From NCBI GenBank assembly GCA_040007195.1, contig JBDTVQ010000242.1, positions 1-10,715 of the forward strand: a DNA stretch of 10,715 nt. The letters run 5' to 3'. The translations under genes were made by a program, and so were the position numbers. This stretch comes from JAFLBB01 sp040007195. Lineage in GTDB: Bacteria > Acidobacteriota > Terriglobia > Bryobacterales > Bryobacteraceae. The notes under the pieces were generated by a model. It had not been told where the DNA came from and made no database searches. It was given only the letters and a program-made list of their open reading frames with translations. Positions within the stretch are counted from its first letter, which is position 1; each line of letters starts with the position of its first letter. Shown here one piece after another: positions 6,977 through 10,715 of this stretch.

Positions 6977-8701
6977 ATGTTTCACAAAACCAGTCTGCAT
7001 GCCACTGTCTTGCGGTTGCCGGAATCAGCCCACCATGGCGTTGTCCGGATGGCTTGCGTCATTTTGCTCGCTTCCGCGCTGATTCCAGGTCTTTCGGCGG
7101 CGCCTGTCATTACTGGCATGGGGAATGCTGGAAGCAATATTTTGGCGAATTCCCCGCTGGCGCAAGGGTCGATCTTCATCATTTACGGGACAGGTTTGGG
7201 CCCAGCGACCCTTGCTACTGCTTCATCCGCTTTCCAGACCACGACGTTGAGCGGCACGTCGATTACGGTCACCGTGGGGACCATTACCGTGAACGCCCTC
7301 ATGTACTACACATCCGACGGCCAGCTTGCGGCGCTGCTGCCCTCAAGCACGCCCACCGGCACGGGAGCTTTTACCGTCACCTACAATGGCCAAACCAGCC
7401 CCCCGGTCAATCGGGGCATAGCCGCAAGCAACGTTGGGGTCTTTACCATCACTTCCAACGGCCAGGGGCCGGCGATCGTGACCTACCCCGACTACAGCCT
7501 CGTGTCGGCCGCGAAAGGCACGCCCTGCGGAGGACCCAACACCTACTGTGGCGCGGCCAACCCCGGCGATACTCTCATCCTGTGGGCCACCGGACTGGGC
7601 CCCGTCAGCGGAAGCGATGCCGCCGGCGCCGGCTTGGGCCTTGCGATGCCGAATGTCCCGCTCAGGCTCTTTCTCGGCGGAGTGCAGGCCAACATAATCT
7701 ACCAGGGCCGTTCCGGCTGCTGTATCGGGGAGGATCAGATTGTCTTTACCGTGCCGGCCAACGCACCCACCGGATGCGCCGTGCCGCTGGTGCTTCAGGT
7801 GGGCACCACCACCAATACAGTCAGCAATACCAGCTTGCTGCCGGTGGCAACCACAGGCCGCAACTGCACTGCCACGAATCCAGTGCAAGCCCCGCTCATT
7901 GCCTCAATTATGGAAACTGTCATGGCCAACCGGCCCCTCAGGATTGGCGAGATCTCGCTGCAGCATCAACTGAATGGATTCAACCCTCCTGTCTACCGTG
8001 ACAGGGCTGGGTTCGAGTTCGTTCGGGTCACCAGTTACGTTCCGGGCACGCAGCCTTTCTTTGCCACTTGGCTTGACGAACAGCCCGTGGGCACCTGCAG
8101 CGTAAATGGCGGAACCGAACCTGAACCTCCTATCGGCGGCCTTGAGGGGATCAACGGCGGTTCCACTTATACCGTGTCCGGGCCCAATGGCGTCACGCCT
8201 ATCACGTTGCCTTCCGGGCAATCGGGAATCGTACTCAGCGCGACGGGAACGTATTTGATTCCCGGAGTCTACACTGTTACGGGTCCGGGCGGTCCCGATA
8301 GCGGTCCAATCAACGCCTCCCTCACGATTCCCTCAGCACCTAGACTACTCACGCCGGTAAACAACAGCACCGTGACCCGCGCCAACGGGCTAACCGCAAC
8401 ATGGACAGGCGGAAGCCAAACCGGCAACCTCCGAATCCGGGTCTCGAGCTACGTTGACAGCGAAGCCACTATTGGCGCCGAGGCGATCTGCATTGCACCT
8501 GCAAGCGCGGGAACCTTCACCATTCCGCCCTATGTTCTACTGGCGCTTCCCGCAGGCGGCTTCGCCGGGTTCAGTATCGGTCCAGCAACCATCTCCCAAC
8601 CGTACTCGGCGACCGGTCTCGACGTAGGAATTCTTGAATACCGCGATGAAGGCGTGGGCTATGGTTTCGGCGCGGGGACCGGTGGCTTCCGATTGCAATA
8701 A
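6977..8701 (+). CDS. Exported protein with N-terminal TIGR03437-type domain and unrecognised C-terminal region
   Basis: Encodes 574 residues. The start at ATG 6977 has TAAGGA (6961-6966) 10 nt upstream. The signal peptide has an unusually long n-region: the hydrophobic core MACVILLASALIPGLSA begins at residue 25, so ATG 7049 is an alternative start, though without a clear Shine-Dalgarno. Residues about 43-292 resemble the Solibacter TIGR03437 domain: an IIYGTGLGP strand, a VTVGTITVNALMYY segment, NPGDTLILWATGLGPVSG (195-212), then FLGGVQANIIYQGRSGC and a VP-x-x-APTGCAVPLVLQVG ending. Cys 184/191 and 248/249/267 may form disulfides. That domain is usually C-terminal, so its N-terminal place here is odd. 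Residues about 300-574 are beta-rich with a ready-looking APRLLTPVNNSTVTRANGL Ig-like boundary at 454; I do not recognise the region. Likely a cell-surface or secreted structural or binding protein. It lies between the two promoter-cassette repeats. Confidence 0.8.
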   Translation: MFHKTSLHATVLRLPESAHHGVVRMACVILLASALIPGLSAAPVITGMGNAGSNILANSPLAQGSIFIIYGTGLGPATLATASSAFQTTTLSGTSITVTVGTITVNALMYYTSDGQLAALLPSSTPTGTGAFTVTYNGQTSPPVNRGIAASNVGVFTITSNGQGPAIVTYPDYSLVSAAKGTPCGGPNTYCGAANPGDTLILWATGLGPVSGSDAAGAGLGLAMPNVPLRLFLGGVQANIIYQGRSGCCIGEDQIVFTVPANAPTGCAVPLVLQVGTTTNTVSNTSLLPVATTGRNCTATNPVQAPLIASIMETVMANRPLRIGEISLQHQLNGFNPPVYRDRAGFEFVRVTSYVPGTQPFFATWLDEQPVGTCSVNGGTEPEPPIGGLEGINGGSTYTVSGPNGVTPITLPSGQSGIVLSATGTYLIPGVYTVTGPGGPDSGPINASLTIPSAPRLLTPVNNSTVTRANGLTATWTGGSQTGNLRIRVSSYVDSEATIGAEAICIAPASAGTFTIPPYVLLALPAGGFAGFSIGPATISQPYSATGLDVGILEYRDEGVGYGFGAGTGGFRLQ

Positions 8702-8756
8702 GCAAGACCGGGACGGACTAAAATAACGGACCCTGCGCCAGGTGATGCTCGGCTTG

Positions 8757-8772
8757 CCGGGCTAAAGCCCGG
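8757..8772. repeat. REP-like inverted repeat downstream of the 6977 gene
   Basis: CCGGGCT (8757-8763) and AGCCCGG (8766-8772) are perfect complements, forming a hairpin with a loop of two to four bases. The sequence GGCTAAAGCC resembles palindromic intergenic elements common in GC-rich genomes (from memory; not searched). No T-run follows on either strand, so it is not a standard intrinsic terminator. It lies 37 bp upstream of the right promoter-cassette copy. Confidence 0.6.
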
Positions 8773-8807
8773 TGGTCTGAAAGGCCGCCCCATGATGTCC
8801 GCTCCGC

Positions 8808-8876
8808 CTATTTCGGATCCACCAGTATTCTGTCCACCTGGGCGCGAATTGCCGCGGCTTCTGCTATCTCCCTCAT
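8808..8876 (-). pseudogene. Truncated 5' fragment of the PD40 regulator gene
   Basis: On the minus strand, ATG 8876 opens a 22-codon frame ending at TAG 8808-8810. Its product begins MREIAEAAAIRAQVDRIL, against MREIEEAVAIRAQVERIL in the intact gene at 6764, and the match ends at Asp-Pro-Lys, where the intact gene continues with Phe. Similarity stops at the stop codon. It is an orphaned end carried in the right copy of the promoter cassette. No further regulator sequence follows toward 8702. Confidence 0.8.
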
Positions 8877-8902
8877 AACAATGAACGCAACGGTAGCCTT
8901 AC

Positions 8903-8920
8903 ACAAACAACCTTGTTCGT
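8903..8920. promoter_or_regulatory. Palindromic candidate operator, right copy
   Basis: ACAAACAACCTTGTTCGT keeps both AACAA and TTGTT arms (8906-8910 and 8913-8917) of the left-copy palindrome; only one central base has changed. The retained arms suggest a recognised site with a two-base spacer overlapping the -35 box. Confidence 0.45.
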
Positions 8921-8942
8921 CACGTGGGGAAGGCCATATCTT
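8913..8942 (+). promoter_or_regulatory. Candidate promoter of the 8967 gene
   Basis: TTGTTC at 8913-8918, 18-bp spacer, TATCTT at 8937-8942. The predicted start near 8949 leaves an 18-nt leader without a strong Shine-Dalgarno but with GTCG-AAA-CGAC, a small perfect hairpin at 8953-8963 just before the ATG. Confidence 0.35.
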
Positions 8943-8966
8943 TCTTAAGCCGGTCGAAACGACACA

Positions 8967-10574
8967 ATGAATTTACGATTCCACTCGCTATTCGCGCTCG
9001 CCGCCACCCTGATGTCACCACTGGGGGCCCAAGATTTCACGGGGACGATCACTCTCACGGGCAAAACCCCCATTAACACCACGTTTACGCGCGGATACGC
9101 GGGCGTGGGGCAGGTGGGCAAGTCGGGATCCGCACTCATCCGCATCTCTCTGGCACAAGCCCTTTCCGAATCGGACTATAAGTCGGGCGAAGGCCCAATC
9201 GCCCCAACCATCACGTTCGCATTCAACCGCCTCGATCAGATCACCGCCTTCAGCGCCCAGGGTATTTCCGACCCTTCTCCAACCACCGTCGTTATCGGCG
9301 GCGGCGTCACGGGCGGCACGGGCGCGTACAACGGCGCAACCAGCCCAGGTGGGACTTTGCGGCTGACGCTCACGCGAACCCCCGCGCCAGAGAACGGCTA
9401 TCGGCTCACGGTGACCGGCGCGGCAACCGTCGGGGGGCAGCCGGTGGATCTCGCGGTTACCGATGTTCTGCTGCTCCCGACGGGTACGACGATCAATCTG
9501 TTCGACCAGGAAACCGGCACGGCGAACATCACTCCCCTCGGAAGCGCAAATGCGGTGGTTCGCAGCCATCCGGATACCAACAACTGGCAGACGTCGCACT
9601 TCCTCGAAATCAATATCGCGCTCAACTTTTCTCCAACCGATATCCTGAGGCTTTTTCTCACGATCGAGGGCGAAGACGATGGATTCGGCCCCATTACGAT
9701 CGCGGGAGGAACGGGCAAGTTTGCCGGAGCCTCGGGATCCGGGCGCATCGTGAGCACTACCAGTGCCGCCGGCAACGATGTCATCAACATCGCCGGAACC
9801 GTCACGCTTGCCGGCCCAACGACGCCCATTATTACGTCCGTGAATGCGGCGGGCGGCCTGGGGCAAGGCCCCCAGATCGTGCAAAACGGCTGGATCGAAA
9901 TCAAGGGAACCCACCTCGTTCCCACCGCGACTCCCGCGGGAGGGATGTTCTGGAGCAATGCGCCGGAGTTCGCCCAAGGCATGCTACCCACCGGACTCGG
10001 CCCAGTCAGTGTCACCATCAACGGGAAGCCAGCCCATATCTGGTGGTTCTGTAGCGCGGCATCCGGGCCGTCGTGCCCGGCCGATCAGATCAACGTCCTT
10101 GCGCCGCTGGACGCCTATATCGGCCAGGTGCCGGTGGTCGTGAGGAACGGAACGGCAACCAGCGGCGTGGCCATCGTGAATAAGCTCAATACAGTTCCGG
10201 CGTTCCTGCTGTTTTCCGCAAAGGGCGAGGCCGTGGCCACGCACGCCGACGGCCGACTCCTTGGCGCGGCGTCGTTGTTTCCCGGTCTTTCCCTCCCCGG
10301 TGCGCGCGGCGAAACGGTTTCGCTTTGGGGAGCAGGCTTCGCCCTGCCGAAGGAAGCTCTGACCGCCGGCTCAGCGACTCAAAGCGGCACTTTGCCCGGA
10401 CGACTCGCCTGTTTGCTTTCCGGCAAACCGGCCCCGGTTGCCGCCGCGCTGGTCAGCCCCGGCCTGTATCAATTCAATGTGACCATTCCCCAGGACGCAC
10501 CTACCGGAGACAACCATTTCTACTGCACCTACGCAGACGGTGTAACGCCGGCCGTCCTCCTAGCCGTTCAATAG
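8967..10574 (+). CDS. Exported protein with duplicated beta-barrel-like N-terminal region and C-terminal TIGR03437 domain
   Basis: Encodes 535 residues. Residues 1-22 are a signal peptide (SLFALAATLMSPLGAQ) and ATG 8967 is conserved in the left repeat copy. Residues about 23-285 hold two related beta-rich units, each with a glycine signature: GGTGAYNGATSPGG at 116-129 and GGTGKFAGASGSGRI at 247-261. This GGTG-x-(F/Y)-x-GA motif occurs in secreted small beta-barrels of the dirigent/allene-oxide-cyclase-like type (a family likeness from memory). Residues about 287-535 match the Solibacter TIGR03437 domain: ITSVNAAGG, a GWIEIKGTHL strand, VSVTINGKPAHIWW, PADQINVLAP (371-380), VSLWGAGFALP and GLYQFNVTIPQDAPTGD (499-515). 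Cys 362 and 370 may pair. No enzyme active site is visible; a surface-attached or secreted binding or structural role is likely. No terminator is seen after the TAG at 10572. Confidence 0.85.
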   Translation: MNLRFHSLFALAATLMSPLGAQDFTGTITLTGKTPINTTFTRGYAGVGQVGKSGSALIRISLAQALSESDYKSGEGPIAPTITFAFNRLDQITAFSAQGISDPSPTTVVIGGGVTGGTGAYNGATSPGGTLRLTLTRTPAPENGYRLTVTGAATVGGQPVDLAVTDVLLLPTGTTINLFDQETGTANITPLGSANAVVRSHPDTNNWQTSHFLEINIALNFSPTDILRLFLTIEGEDDGFGPITIAGGTGKFAGASGSGRIVSTTSAAGNDVINIAGTVTLAGPTTPIITSVNAAGGLGQGPQIVQNGWIEIKGTHLVPTATPAGGMFWSNAPEFAQGMLPTGLGPVSVTINGKPAHIWWFCSAASGPSCPADQINVLAPLDAYIGQVPVVVRNGTATSGVAIVNKLNTVPAFLLFSAKGEAVATHADGRLLGAASLFPGLSLPGARGETVSLWGAGFALPKEALTAGSATQSGTLPGRLACLLSGKPAPVAAALVSPGLYQFNVTIPQDAPTGDNHFYCTYADGVTPAVLLAVQ

Positions 10575-10664
10575 CCCAACTCTCACCCAAGCCCCACATT
10601 CCACCACCCCACCTCAAGTCCGCCACCCCCGCGCCCCACCTGGCAACCCCAAGCTCTTTTTCGT

Positions 10665-10705
10665 TATCCGCGTGAATCCGCGTCCATCCGCGGCCCAAAT
10701 CTCCG
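10665..10705 (+). repeat. Dispersed intergenic repeat, right copy (three ATCCGCG heptamers)
   Basis: ATCCGCG occurs at 10666, 10676 and 10686, the same 10-bp spacing as at 421-462, with the same GCCCA and CTCCG tail. It lies about 90 bp after the 8967 gene's stop. The intervening 10575-10664 is C-rich, with no gene or clear hairpin. A minus-strand open frame reading through the repeat is probably not a gene. Confidence 0.75.
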
Positions 10706-10715
10706 GTCCCACCCC

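Larger units (their letters stand above)
8810..9045. repeat. Direct repeat, right copy: divergent promoter cassette
   Basis: Partner of 6698-6933, offset by 2112 bp on the left and 2111 bp after a 1-bp indel between the regulator start and the palindrome. It contains the truncated regulator start, the palindrome with an altered centre, the promoter boxes, and an intact MNLR signal peptide that continues into the 8967 gene. Confidence 0.9.

Noticed and set aside
8757..8772. Intrinsic terminator for the 6977 gene
   Set aside because: The hairpin is strong but no T-run follows on either strand.
6698..9045. Composite transposon flanked by direct repeats
   Set aside because: Neither repeat encodes a transposase or has terminal inverted repeats; both consist of promoter DNA and gene ends, which fits homologous recombination better.
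9015..9977. 320-residue minus-strand open frame
   Set aside because: It is opposite the well-supported TIGR03437 protein and has arginine/glycine-rich antisense composition.
10501..10698. 65-residue minus-strand frame through the right dispersed repeat
   Set aside because: It is produced by the repeat and by the 3' end of the 8967 gene read backwards, and has no domain or ribosome site.

Overview
The window looks like part of an acidobacterial chromosome, most likely of the Solibacter/Bryobacter group. The evidence is a large carboxypeptidase-regulatory-domain TonB-dependent receptor with the LPLNGRNF and GGP-K-FFF-YEG motifs, two secreted proteins with a TIGR03437-type (Solibacter) domain, a WD40-like PD40 propeller protein with a conserved N-terminal module, and high GC. 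This assignment is inferred from protein families only; no rRNA or other taxonomic marker is present.

Layout. 2-403 (+): the C-terminal end of a CocE/NonD-type hydrolase, cut by the window edge. 404-698: an intergenic region with a dispersed ATCCGCG triple repeat, a C-rich tract that could form a G-quadruplex on the minus strand, and a candidate promoter. 699-3926 (+): the TonB-dependent receptor. 3915-3989: three tandem 25-bp units that copy the receptor's last codons and stop. 4014-4643 (+): a DUF2270 membrane protein with a TTG start. 4656-6764 (-): a predicted membrane-anchored regulator (cytoplasmic winged-helix-like module, one membrane helix, periplasmic beta-propeller), convergent with the DUF2270 gene and 12 bp from it. 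6977-8701 (+) and 8967-10574 (+): two exported proteins. A second copy of the dispersed repeat lies near the right edge.

The most unusual structure is a direct repeat of about 195 bp (about 90% identical by hand count, weaker for another 40 bp) at 6698-6933 and 8810-9045. Each copy is a divergent promoter cassette: the reversed 5' end of the regulator gene, an AACAA-N2-TTGTT palindrome over a candidate -35 box, and the start of a signal peptide beginning MNLR. At the left copy the regulator is intact and the MNLR leader is broken after 26 codons. At the right copy the regulator is cut after 22 codons and the MNLR protein is intact. The simplest reading is that the locus was once regulator(-)/promoter/secreted protein(+), and that a 2.1-kb segment carrying the 6977-8701 gene was inserted by recombination through the promoter. 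That gene would then be under the original promoter.

Working model (inference): the receptor imports a substrate across the outer membrane, the propeller protein senses an envelope signal, and it controls the divergently transcribed exported proteins. No tRNA, rRNA, CRISPR array or transposase was seen.
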